This document shows positions 9,212-16,959 of a stretch of 64,000 bases of DNA, in pieces. The notes under the pieces were generated by a model. The model was not told the origin of the DNA and ran no database searches. It saw nothing but the letters and a program-made list of their open reading frames with translations. The position numbers and the translations under genes were made by a program. Numbering within the stretch: the stretch's first letter is position 1; each line of letters starts with the position of its first letter. This DNA comes from Evansella clarkii (GTDB lineage: Bacteria; Bacillota; Bacilli; Bacillales; Salisediminibacteriaceae), in assembly GCF_002019695.1 (NCBI RefSeq), contig NZ_KV917376.1:3848371-3912370 (forward strand), read 5' to 3'.

Positions 9212-10216
9212 CTATTTTAAAATATACTTCTTGTACATACTGTATGCTTCCGGGAAGCATAGTTTAAAGAATGCTTTCTTGAAAGCGATATTGTCAATGC
9301 CCATATACACGTTGGCATTTTTTGGTCCTTCTTCCTCATAAATGTCTGTTGGAGGAAACTGAACCACTGTCTGCCCCTTGCATATCCCTTCGCAAACCAT
9401 CGATAAATTAACTCTCTTGAAGACGTCGTCCTCGCTGCTTAAGTCAGGATCAATTGCGAGCATGACTGCGACTAAATCGTGGACTACAACGCCGGTCATC
9501 CTCATGTATTTCCAGTAGTTTTCCATGTAATGATTGGACATTTCACTTAACAGACTGCCTATTTCCCCGCACTCCACGCGTAAAAAGAACAAATCCTCCA
9601 AACTGAAACGGGTTTTGTGTGTAACGTCCAAGCCCACCATATTGATTTCAACGTCTTCCCCGATCTCATATGTCACTTTCGCAGCTTCCGGATCTGCCCA
9701 ATAGTTGAATTCCGCTACTGGCGTGCGGTTACCGAATCGTACTCCCCCGCCCATCGACCAGATCTTTTTCACTTTCTTCATTGTTTCTCTGTCTTTTTGA
9801 ATCGCTAACGCAATATTCGTTAAAGGTCCTAAAGTGATGATTTCGACTTCTCCCGGGTTCTCCCTCACCGTTTCTAAAATAAAGTCTACGGCATGGACAT
9901 CCGATTTTTTGGAAAGGTCCGGAGTAAGCTGGACAGTACCCAGCCCGCTTTCTCCATGTATCATTTTTGCTAACGCAAAGTTTTCATCTTTACCGAGCTT
10001 ATTTAATGCCGCCGGTGCTCCTGGATAAACAAGACAATCTGCATCCATCATATTTACGATTCCCAGGGCATTCGTTACACAAGGTTCCAGTCCTACATTC
10101 CCTGCAACTACCGTGATCCCCTGCACGTCAAATCCCTCGTATGTTAATGCCGCAACAATGGCATATGTGTCATCAATTCCCGGATCTGTATCAATAATAA
10201 TTTTTCTTTTATCCAT
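9212..10216 (-). CDS. Inosine-uridine preferring nucleoside hydrolase (distal copy)
   Basis: Nucleoside hydrolase of the IUNH family, 334 aa, splitting ribonucleosides into base and ribose in the cytoplasm. The calcium-binding N-terminal motif DTDPGIDDTYA is intact after KIIID, and the family hallmarks ITVVAGNVGLE, HGESGLG, IITLGPLTNIALA, MGGGV and AEFNYWADPEAAK are all present. The catalytic-site HDLVA motif occurs near residue 250. The true start is ATG 10216 after GGGGTGACAAC; a longer frame upstream has no support. It is the last gene of the nucleoside operon, and its ribose product would feed the adjacent ribokinase. Confidence 0.92.
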   Translation of the reverse strand: MDKRKIIIDTDPGIDDTYAIVAALTYEGFDVQGITVVAGNVGLEPCVTNALGIVNMMDADCLVYPGAPAALNKLGKDENFALAKMIHGESGLGTVQLTPDLSKKSDVHAVDFILETVRENPGEVEIITLGPLTNIALAIQKDRETMKKVKKIWSMGGGVRFGNRTPVAEFNYWADPEAAKVTYEIGEDVEINMVGLDVTHKTRFSLEDLFFLRVECGEIGSLLSEMSNHYMENYWKYMRMTGVVVHDLVAVMLAIDPDLSSEDDVFKRVNLSMVCEGICKGQTVVQFPPTDIYEEEGPKNANVYMGIDNIAFKKAFFKLCFPEAYSMYKKYILK

Positions 10217-10262
10217 GTTGTCACCCCACATAAAAAAGTTAATGGGACAGTGTACCTGTCTC

Positions 10263-11147
10263 CTAGTCCCGTTGCAGAAAAGCGTCCACTTCTTCCCGTG
10301 TCGGCATGCCTTCCTGTGCGCCAAATTGCTGAATCGATAGTGCTGATGCTGCATTGGCAAACTTGATTGCTGTCTCCAGATCTTTTTTCTCAGAGAGCGC
10401 CACACTCAAAGCTCCGTTGAACGTATCCCCTGCACCAGTCGTATCCACAGGGGTAACGGTATAAGCAGGGATTATCGATCGTTTGTTGTTAAAACTATAG
10501 GAAACCCCTTTGTCACCTTGAGTAATAATTAATTTTTCATTAAATTCAGGGCTCATCGTATCAAAATCAAATAACTGTGCCGCTTCTCCTTCGTTCGGTG
10601 TTATATAAGCGGCTTTCTCCCAGTAGCCAGACGGGATTTCTCTCGCTGGCGCAGGATTGACGATGACAGGCACATTATTTTCAGCACATATATCGAGGCA
10701 ATATAAAATTGTCTCCAATGGAATTTCAAATTGAAGGAGGACGAGGTCACTCTTCAGAATTTCATCTTTAAATTGCTGCACGTACTCCGGAGTTACTGTA
10801 TCATTAGCTCCTGACACTATAATGATCCGGTTGTCCTGATCAGAAAGAATAATATTCGCAATACCTGTATTTTTATCAGGAACAGTATTAATCATGCTTG
10901 TTGCAATATTCTCCTTCGCTAATGCCTTTAGCATATCCGCACCGTTAAGGTCTTCCCCTACGCTGCCGATCATCTGGACATTCGCTCCAAGGCGGGCAGC
11001 TGCCACCGCCTGGTTTGCACCTTTTCCGCCAGGCTTAGTATGGAAGGTCTCTCCCAGGGTTGTTTCGCCCTGACTCGGCAGCCGGCTGGTGACTGTGATC
11101 AAATCTGTATTTATGCTTCCAATGACTGTGATTACAGGAGTTGTCAT
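10263..11147 (-). CDS. rbsK: Ribokinase
   Basis: Ribokinase, 294 aa, phosphorylating D-ribose to ribose 5-phosphate with ATP. PfkB-family signatures are visible: GSINTDL at the N-terminus, KPGGKGANQAVAAARLG (PfkB signature 1), VNPAPAREI, the glutamate-containing NEGEA motif, and the catalytic anion hole PVDTTGAGDTFNGALSVAL (signature 2, catalytic Asp in GAGD). Start ATG 11147 overlaps the stop codon of the LacI-type regulator as TAATG, indicating translational coupling. In this operon the ribose would come from the two nucleoside hydrolases rather than from a ribose transporter. Confidence 0.95.
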   Translation of the reverse strand: MTTPVITVIGSINTDLITVTSRLPSQGETTLGETFHTKPGGKGANQAVAAARLGANVQMIGSVGEDLNGADMLKALAKENIATSMINTVPDKNTGIANIILSDQDNRIIIVSGANDTVTPEYVQQFKDEILKSDLVLLQFEIPLETILYCLDICAENNVPVIVNPAPAREIPSGYWEKAAYITPNEGEAAQLFDFDTMSPEFNEKLIITQGDKGVSYSFNNKRSIIPAYTVTPVDTTGAGDTFNGALSVALSEKKDLETAIKFANAASALSIQQFGAQEGMPTREEVDAFLQRD

Positions 11148-12136
11148 TATACTCCCTCCTCCGGATTCTTCGTTGTATTTCCTTTTATTAATTTCGTTGG
11201 AAATTCATTAAAGAGTTGTTCTAACTCTATTTTTTCTATTTGCTGATAAAGCAAGTCTACAGCTAAGGCACCCATATCATAGATCGGTTGTTCGATGGTT
11301 GTTAAAGATGGAATGAACATTTTGCCGATCTCAATTCCATCAAAGCCCACAACCTGTACCTGGTCCGGGATAGCCAGGCCAAGGTTATGAGCCGCCCTCA
11401 TTACCCCAATGGCAATGACATCATTACCTGCAAAAATACCATCTATGTGTGGATGCTTTTTAAAAAGCTCATACGTGATCTCTTCCGCTGCTTTTACATC
11501 AAAATTCGATTCGATAACAAGGTGGTCTATATTCGCCTCATGAACAGCCTCTAAAAAGCCTTTTTCCCGTTCATCGGTTGTAGTCAGCCCCATCGGTCCC
11601 CGTAAATGGGCGACAGAACGGCAGCCAGCTTCGATTAAATGCTCAGTGGCGGTCCTGGCTCCAGCTTTATTCTCTGAAATAACAGTAGGAATATCATTTT
11701 TTATTGTGCGGTCCAATGCAACAACTGGTAAGTTAAATTCTGTATAACTCCCTGCTTCTAACTTGCTCGTTGACACAATAATTCCATCGATCCCTTTTTG
11801 CTGTAGCGATCTTATATATTCCGATTCTTTTTCCGAGCTCCCGTCTGTATTGCAAAGAATAACCGTATAGCCGTAAGAATGGGCTTTATCTTCCACCGCC
11901 CGTGCGAGAGCTGGGAAAAACGGATTTGTAATATCCGGTACAATGAGGCCGATAAAGCTGGACGTTTTCTTGTATAATGTCCGGGCAACAAGGTTGGGGC
12001 GGTATTTCAGCTGTTCTATCGCTTCCCCAACCTTTTTTTTCGTCTCCTCGCTTACCTGTCCGGTATTATTTAACACCCTTGACACTGTTGCGACTGACAC
12101 GTTTGCAAATTTAGCAACATCTCTTATTGTTACCAT
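11147..12136 (-). CDS. LacI/GalR-family regulator of the nucleoside operon
   Basis: 329-aa LacI-family repressor. The N-terminal helix-turn-helix reads TIRDVAKFANVSVATVSRVLNN, followed by the hinge helix PNLVARTLYKK. The rest is a periplasmic-binding-protein-like sensor domain (FIGLIVPDITNPFFPALARAVE; GIFAGNDVIAIGVMRAA; PDQVQVVGFDGIEIGK). RbsR-like overall, so ribose or a nucleoside-derived sugar is a plausible inducer. Start ATG 12136 follows AAGGTGG. It sits inside the operon that it presumably controls, and the two GTAACCGGTTAC sites at the operon promoter have the symmetry of LacI-family operators. Confidence 0.9.
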   Translation of the reverse strand: MVTIRDVAKFANVSVATVSRVLNNTGQVSEETKKKVGEAIEQLKYRPNLVARTLYKKTSSFIGLIVPDITNPFFPALARAVEDKAHSYGYTVILCNTDGSSEKESEYIRSLQQKGIDGIIVSTSKLEAGSYTEFNLPVVALDRTIKNDIPTVISENKAGARTATEHLIEAGCRSVAHLRGPMGLTTTDEREKGFLEAVHEANIDHLVIESNFDVKAAEEITYELFKKHPHIDGIFAGNDVIAIGVMRAAHNLGLAIPDQVQVVGFDGIEIGKMFIPSLTTIEQPIYDMGALAVDLLYQQIEKIELEQLFNEFPTKLIKGNTTKNPEEGV

Positions 12137-12221
12137 TTAGTACCACCTTGAAATCATTATTTTGTAATTACTAAAAATGAAGGATCACAGTATCCCGGGA
12201 AAACTTAGCTGCTGATGAATT

Positions 12222-13169
12222 TTATCTGGAATAAGTATGCAATGCTCTTGTGAATAAATCCCAGAATTTATTGCTATCCAATTGAGAAGCAAAGTGCACA
12301 TTAGGCTGTTTTCCAGTTACACCTAGCAAATCAACTGTCGTCATCCCGTATGTGAGTTCCCCTTTTGTTTCAATCCCAACATGCACATGTTCCATCCTGA
12401 ATATGGAAGGATCGATTAAATAAGCCACTGTGCATGCGTCGTGAATCGGACCGCCTTCAAAGCCAAATACATCTTTATATGTCTTCGAGAAAAACTTTAA
12501 TAGTTCTACAACAAAGTGAGCAACATCATTTTCGATTTTTTCCAGGTCTTCAACAATAGTATCAGTTGCGATCGCCTGGTGTGTTACATCCAATCCGAAC
12601 ATGGCAATCGGTACACCGCTTTCAAAAACGACTTTCGCAGCTTCCGCATCCACGTAAATATTGAATTCTGCTGCAGGGGTCCAGTTGCCGAATGTGCCCC
12701 CGCCCATCAGCACAATTTCTTTGATTTTTGGAATAATTTTTGGTTCCCTGATCATTGCCAATGCAATATTTGTAAGCGGGCCTGTAGGAACCAACGTAAT
12801 GTTCCCGTCTGATTCCATTACTTTTTCAATGATTAAATCAACCGCATGCTTGTCGATAACCTTTTTTTCCGGCTTTTCCGGAAGCTTCGGGCCATCTAAA
12901 CCTGTTTCCCCATGGATTTCTTCCGCAATTTCCCGTTCTTTTATTAAAGGTCTGTCTGCTCCTTGTGCCACCGGAACATCATCTAATCCGATTATGTCGC
13001 AAACTTTCAGAGCATTCAACGTATTTTTTTCAACTTCTACATTTCCCGCTACCGTAGTAATCGCTTCGATTTTTAAATTACTCACTTTTGAAGCTGCCAA
13101 AATAATAGATATTGCATCGTCATGTCCTGGGTCACAATCTAAGATTACACGTTTTAAATTATTCATCAT
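12222..13169 (-). CDS. Inosine-uridine preferring nucleoside hydrolase (proximal copy)
   Basis: Second IUNH-family nucleoside hydrolase, 314-315 aa. The Ca-binding motif DCDPGHDDAIS follows VIL, and AITTVAGNVEVE, HGETGLDGP, LVPTGPLTNIALA, MGGGTFG and AEFNIYVDAEAAK are intact, as is HDACTVAYL for the active-site His. AGGAGG lies four bases before ATG 13169 and seven before ATG 13166; the second spacing is better. Only 27 bases separate it from nupC, so the two are cotranscribed. The two hydrolases differ enough in sequence to suggest different base preference (inference). Confidence 0.92.
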   Translation of the reverse strand: MMNNLKRVILDCDPGHDDAISIILAASKVSNLKIEAITTVAGNVEVEKNTLNALKVCDIIGLDDVPVAQGADRPLIKEREIAEEIHGETGLDGPKLPEKPEKKVIDKHAVDLIIEKVMESDGNITLVPTGPLTNIALAMIREPKIIPKIKEIVLMGGGTFGNWTPAAEFNIYVDAEAAKVVFESGVPIAMFGLDVTHQAIATDTIVEDLEKIENDVAHFVVELLKFFSKTYKDVFGFEGGPIHDACTVAYLIDPSIFRMEHVHVGIETKGELTYGMTTVDLLGVTGKQPNVHFASQLDSNKFWDLFTRALHTYSR

Positions 13170-13196
13170 ACACCCTCCTGAAGTTCAAATTATATT

Positions 13197-14429
13197 TTAT
13201 AGGAAAAACATCCCCGCGATTGCTGCATTTAATAAGGAAGCTAACGTACCTGCAATCATAGCTCTCATACCAAGTTTTGAAACATCCTTTCTGCGGTTAG
13301 GAGCGAGTGTGCTTAATGCTCCGATCTGGATAGCGATTGATCCAAAGTTGGCAAATCCGGCAAGAGCGAAGCTGAGGATCATAGCTGTTTTAGGTGAAAC
13401 TGTATCCATTACTTCTCCTAATCCGGCAAAGGCAACGAATTCGTTAATAACAATTTTCTGCCCAATAAACTGGCCGGCAAGTGCTGCCTCTTCCCACGGA
13501 ACACCAATAAGAAATGCGATAGGAGCAAGCAGAACACCTAATATGCGTTCCATTGTCAGTTCAATTCCAACAAAATCTCCAACGATTCCAAAGAGACCGT
13601 TAATTAAAGCGATTAATGCAACAAAAGCAAGGAGTGTTCCGGCAATTTCAAGCACCATCTTCACACCTGTGGAAGCACCGCGAGCAGCTGCATCAATGAC
13701 ATTAGAAGCCTTTTCCTGATCGTCGTCTTCCTGAATCTTAATATCTTTGTCGCTGCTACTTCCTACTTGTTCTCTGATCTCTTCCGGAAGCGGAAGTATA
13801 ATTTTTGCGATTAACAGACTTGACGGAGCTGCCATAAAGCTTGCAGCTAATAAATATTCAAGTGGAATGCCCATAAGTGAATATCCTACGAGAATCGAAC
13901 CAGAAACAGATCCAAATCCACCTACCATGATGGCAAAAAGCTCTGACTGATGCATTTTTTTAATAAATGGTTTTACGACTAATGGCGCTTCTGTATGGCC
14001 AAGAAAAATATTCGCAGCTGCAGATAAAGATTCCACTTTTGTTGTTTTAAGCAGTTTTGACAGCGCACCACCAATAATAGTGACGACCCACTGCATAATA
14101 CCAAGGTAATAGAGAATCGAAACCAAAGATGAAAAGAAGATAATAACTGTTAATATTTCGAAGGCGAAAATCACTCCATCGCCCAGTAAAGGACCAAACA
14201 GGAAAGCAATCCCCTCGTTTGCGTAATTAATGATTCCCTGGACAACCCCTGATAACCATTCCAGAGCAGCTCGTCCAGTTGCTGACTTCAAAGTAAGAAA
14301 AGCAAAAAATATCTGGATGGTAAGAGCTACTAAAATAGTCCTCATGTGTATTTGCTTTCGATCAAGACTCATTAAATAAGCAATCCCCAATACAGAGACA
14401 ATTCCTGCTATTCCCCAAAGTATATTCAT
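13197..14429 (-). CDS. nupC: Concentrative nucleoside transporter, NupC family
   Basis: Cation-coupled nucleoside symporter (CNT family), about 410 aa with 9-10 hydrophobic segments. Typical motifs are LSGVVQGIINYANEGIAFLFGP, FAFEILTVIIFFSSLVSILYYLGIMQWVV, NIFLGHTEAPLVVKPFI, MVGGFGSVSGSILVGY and AGFANFGSIAIQIG, which line the transport path in this family. A GTG at 14438 abuts the ribosome-binding site, so ATG 14429, about 10 bases after GGGGTG, is the likely start. First gene of the operon: it imports nucleosides that the two hydrolases and ribokinase then process. Confidence 0.93.
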   Translation of the reverse strand: MNILWGIAGIVSVLGIAYLMSLDRKQIHMRTILVALTIQIFFAFLTLKSATGRAALEWLSGVVQGIINYANEGIAFLFGPLLGDGVIFAFEILTVIIFFSSLVSILYYLGIMQWVVTIIGGALSKLLKTTKVESLSAAANIFLGHTEAPLVVKPFIKKMHQSELFAIMVGGFGSVSGSILVGYSLMGIPLEYLLAASFMAAPSSLLIAKIILPLPEEIREQVGSSSDKDIKIQEDDDQEKASNVIDAAARGASTGVKMVLEIAGTLLAFVALIALINGLFGIVGDFVGIELTMERILGVLLAPIAFLIGVPWEEAALAGQFIGQKIVINEFVAFAGLGEVMDTVSPKTAMILSFALAGFANFGSIAIQIGALSTLAPNRRKDVSKLGMRAMIAGTLASLLNAAIAGMFFL

Positions 14430-14465
14430 ACCCCGCACCCCTTAATAAGTAAATGTTTATGTTAG

Positions 14466-14524
14466 TGTAACCGGTTACAGTAACCGGTTACATAAATCAT
14501 AATACTTTTTTCAAATATCGTCAA
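14466..14524 (-). promoter_or_regulatory. nupC operon promoter with tandem LacI-type operators
   Basis: On the minus strand a -35 box TTGACG (14524-14519) and a -10 box TATGAT (14501-14496) are exactly 17 bases apart. Two perfect palindromes GTAACCGGTTAC lie at 14480-14491 and 14467-14478, centre-to-centre 13 bp. They cover the expected transcription start and the bases after it. A repressor bound there would block initiation. The LacI-type gene of the operon is the obvious candidate to bind them (inference). Confidence 0.88.
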
Positions 14525-14574
14525 AGCTTTTTTATAAAGAAATTTTTTCGTATTGAATTGGATAAATAAGAACA

Positions 14575-14607
14575 AAATGGGTTGTCCTGTTACAGGACAA
14601 CCCATTT
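14575..14607. terminator. Intrinsic terminator after dcd
   Basis: A 15-bp perfect inverted repeat (core GGGTTGTCCTG / CAGGACAACCC) with a 3-base loop, followed on the minus strand by a T-rich tract. It ends the yciC-dcd unit before the nupC promoter. Confidence 0.85.
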
Positions 14608-14648
14608 GATGTGTTAATTTATTTTCAGCTAGCCCGATATACAGCAAT

Positions 14649-15188
14649 TTATTTCCCCACTTCTGCGTCCTCGTATACCCTGCTGTTTGTGGCCCCTGTC
14701 TGGTGCAGATACTTTCCGCTATATGGCTCCGCTTCTGTATCAACTTCAGCAAATACCAGCTGGCATATTCTTCTCCCTACAGTTAATTCAATAGGCAGAC
14801 TGTTAGCATTATATAATTCCAATGTAATCTGTCCTTTAAATCCCGGGTCTACCCATCCTGCATTTTGTATAAATAATCCTAACCGCCCGATTGAACTTCT
14901 GCCTTCCACAAACGCAGTCAGGTTGTTTGGAAGCTCTACCGTTTCCTTAGTGGTTGCAAGCAAAAAGGAATGTGGTGGAATTGTGATCCTTTCTTCTGTT
15001 ATGAACTCCCGGTAGTTTGCTTGGTTCTCCAGAGATAAAGAGACGTTTCTATGTTCATCAATAACAAGAAAATGTGTCCCTAAGCGTAAATCGATGGAAG
15101 CGGGCTGAATTTGTTCTTTGGAAATAGGTTTTATTTTAATTTCATCTCTGCTAATTTTATCTACTATCGTTTTTCCGGACAGTATCAT
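14649..15188 (-). CDS. dcd: dCTP deaminase
   Basis: dCTP deaminase, 179 aa, a trimeric dUTPase-fold enzyme that converts dCTP to dUTP (in some members directly to dUMP). Motifs visible are [37 protein letters not shown] with the catalytic Glu region, [19 protein letters not shown] and the C-terminal [13 protein letters not shown]. Start ATG 15188 follows GGGGTG; GTG 15197 abuts the ribosome-binding site. It lies 19 bases after the yciC stop and should be transcribed from the Zur-controlled promoter. Family knowledge: Dcd needs no zinc, whereas dCMP and cytidine deaminases do. Whether it is mono- or bifunctional cannot be settled by eye. Confidence 0.9.
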   Translation of the reverse strand: MILSGKTIVDKISRDEIKIKPISKEQIQPASIDLRLGTHFLVIDEHRNVSLSLENQANYREFITEERITIPPHSFLLATTKETVELPNNLTAFVEGRSSIGRLGLFIQNAGWVDPGFKGQITLELYNANSLPIELTVGRRICQLVFAEVDTEAEPYSGKYLHQTGATNSRVYEDAEVGK

Positions 15189-15207
15189 TGTCAGCACCCC
15201 TTTTTTC

Positions 15208-16407
15208 TTATGCTCTTTGTAAATTCCACTTAAATGGATCAGGGAGCGTTTTCCAATCTGAGTCGTACTCAGCTGGCGTCAACAGGCAATTATCCAATTC
15301 CCTCGTTATTTCAGCACGGTCCAAATACACGCCAATAAATACCAGTTTTGTATGACGGTCACCAAATTCAACATCCCAATCATCCAATAACTGAGGATTC
15401 TCTGTTAAAATCTGCTCCTGTTGTGCTTCAGGGAGGGAGGCTACCCAATAAGTTATCGGCTCGATACTAACAGACGGCCCTGCCTGTGACATTAACAGGG
15501 CTAGATTGTTTCTTGATGCACACCAGGCAATCCCCTTAGCCCTCACTACTTCGTCCGGCATAGAATATATCCAGTTATTAAAACGCTCAGAATGGAACGG
15601 AAGCCGCCTCATATATACGAAGGAAGAAATTCCATACTCCTCTGTTTCAGGCATATGCTGCTGGTGGCCTTGCGACAGTTCACGTATCCACCCTGCTGAA
15701 GAACTAGCCTCCTCGAAATTAAACAGGTTAGTATTCAATACTTCTTCAGGAGAAACATTTCCATTTACAGTACGGATGATTTTCGCCTTAGGCTGCAGGG
15801 TCCTGATAACTTTTTCCAGCTTCTCCAGCTCTGTTTCTGAAACGAGATCACATTTATTTAATAGAAGCACATCGCAAAACTCAATTTGATCTATAAGCAG
15901 ATCAGCGATTTCCCTCGTGTCTTCTTCTCCAACCGCCTCTTTCCGGTCAAGCAGGCTTTCCCCTGACCTGAAATCCTGCCAGAAACGGTTAGCATCAACG
16001 ACAGTTACCATCGTGTCAAGTGTGCAAAACTGCGTCAAGTCAATTCCCAGCTCCTCGTCTATGTAGGAAAAAGTTTGAGCCACTGGGGTCGGTTCACTGA
16101 TTCCTGTTGATTCTATAACGATATAATCTATGTTACCTGCCCTCGCCAGCTTTTCCACTTCAATTAACAAATCTTCACGCAAAGTGCAGCAAATGCATCC
16201 ATTGGACATTTCCACAAGCTTTTCATCTGTTCTTGAAAGTTCTCCACCTTGCTTAACGAGCTCGGCATCAATGTTTATTTCACTCATGTCATTGACAATC
16301 ACTGCTACTTTGAGGCCATCGCGGTTCTTCAATATATGATTTAAAATGGTTGTCTTCCCTGCTCCTAAATAACCGCTTAAAACAGTGACTGGTATTTTTA
16401 ATGTCAT
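15208..16407 (-). CDS. yciC: COG0523 (CobW/YciC) GTPase, putative zinc metallochaperone
   Basis: 399-aa P-loop GTPase of the COG0523 family, similar in context and layout to Bacillus YciC, which is thought to deliver zinc under starvation. Walker [10 protein letters not shown] is at residues 12-20, the metal-binding CxCC motif (GCICC) at residues 71-74, Walker B within [12 protein letters not shown], and the guanine-specificity motif is NKCD. The CobW C-terminal domain follows from about residue 265 ([31 protein letters not shown]). A perfect Zur box lies at its promoter (16434-16454). dcd follows closely. Strong expectation of induction by zinc limitation. Confidence 0.93.
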   Translation of the reverse strand: MTLKIPVTVLSGYLGAGKTTILNHILKNRDGLKVAVIVNDMSEINIDAELVKQGGELSRTDEKLVEMSNGCICCTLREDLLIEVEKLARAGNIDYIVIESTGISEPTPVAQTFSYIDEELGIDLTQFCTLDTMVTVVDANRFWQDFRSGESLLDRKEAVGEEDTREIADLLIDQIEFCDVLLLNKCDLVSETELEKLEKVIRTLQPKAKIIRTVNGNVSPEEVLNTNLFNFEEASSSAGWIRELSQGHQQHMPETEEYGISSFVYMRRLPFHSERFNNWIYSMPDEVVRAKGIAWCASRNNLALLMSQAGPSVSIEPITYWVASLPEAQQEQILTENPQLLDDWDVEFGDRHTKLVFIGVYLDRAEITRELDNCLLTPAEYDSDWKTLPDPFKWNLQRA

Positions 16408-16433
16408 CTTTATTACCCCTCCTTTACATTCAC

Positions 16434-16491
16434 AAATCGTAATAATTACGATTTATTTATTATACTATCCCCCCCCTTCCTTACTTGTCAA
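16434..16491 (-). promoter_or_regulatory. yciC promoter with perfect Zur box and C8 tract
   Basis: The Zur box at 16434-16454 is a perfect 21-base palindrome made of AAATCGTAAT and its complement around one central A, identical to the Bacillus Zur consensus. On the minus strand a -35 TTGACA lies at 16491-16486, with TATAAT at 16464-16459 (21-base spacer) or TAGTAT at 16467-16462 (18-base spacer) as -10. The spacer contains a run of eight G on the minus strand (16469-16476). The Zur box covers the expected start of transcription. Confidence 0.9.
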
Positions 16492-16513
16492 AAATTATTG
16501 CACCCTTTTTCAC

Positions 16514-16577
16514 TTTACATGCTTAAATTTTTCCTTTATGATAAGTTTATGTTTGTAAAACGTAATCATTACGATTT
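16514..16577 (+). promoter_or_regulatory. rpsN promoter with Zur box
   Basis: TTTACA (16514-16519) and TATGAT (16537-16542) are spaced by 17 bases. A Zur box at 16557-16577 (AAAACGTAAT, central C, ATTACGATTT) differs from a perfect palindrome at one position. It lies just downstream of the expected start of transcription, a repressing position. Confidence 0.9.
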
Positions 16578-16598
16578 AAATAGCAGGAGGTTATTATA

Positions 16599-16868
16599 AT
16601 GGCAAAAAAATCAATGGTAGCAAAGGAAAGAAAACGTCAGAAATTAGTAGCTCAATATGCTGAATTGAGAAGAGAATTAAAAGAAAAGGGAGATTATGAG
16701 GCACTCAGGAAGCTCCCGAGAGATTCCAACCCTGCTCGTCTCACAAGAAGATGTGAGATGACAGGAAGACCAAGGGGCGTCCTTCGCAAGTTTAAGCTTT
16801 CCAGAATCGCTTTCAGAGAACTGGCTCATAAAGGCCAGATTCCAGGAGTAAAGAAATCCAGCTGGTAA
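16599..16868 (+). CDS. rpsN: 30S ribosomal protein S14, zinc-independent (C-minus) paralogue
   Basis: 89-aa S14 of the long, zinc-free type (YhzA/RpsN2-like). Only one Cys is present ([12 protein letters not shown]), so the two CxxC pairs of the 61-aa zinc-binding S14 are missing. The C-terminal [22 protein letters not shown] is the conserved S14 end. In Bacillus this paralogue is made under zinc starvation and replaces the zinc form in the ribosome, sparing zinc. Start ATG 16599 follows AGGAGG. The Zur box directly upstream agrees with that role. Confidence 0.95.
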   Translation: MAKKSMVAKERKRQKLVAQYAELRRELKEKGDYEALRKLPRDSNPARLTRRCEMTGRPRGVLRKFKLSRIAFRELAHKGQIPGVKKSSW

Positions 16869-16898
16869 AAAGAAAAGCCAAACCAACTTCAAGGAAAA

Positions 16899-16920
16899 GA
16901 AGCCTGGAAATTCAGGCTTC
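16899..16920 (+). terminator. Hairpin after rpsN, possible partial terminator
   Basis: GAAGCCTG / CAGGCTTC stem with a 6-base loop between rpsN and the CobW-like gene. The following TCCCTTTG is only weakly T-rich, so readthrough into the next gene is likely. It may reduce expression of the second gene. Confidence 0.5.
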
Positions 16921-16959
16921 TCCCTTTGTATGGATACTGAATAAATGGGGGTGATAACA

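Noticed and set aside
12661-13719. 352-aa open frame on the plus strand
   Set aside because: Entirely antisense to nupC and the proximal nucleoside hydrolase, both of which have clear family motifs; composition is that of a shadow frame.
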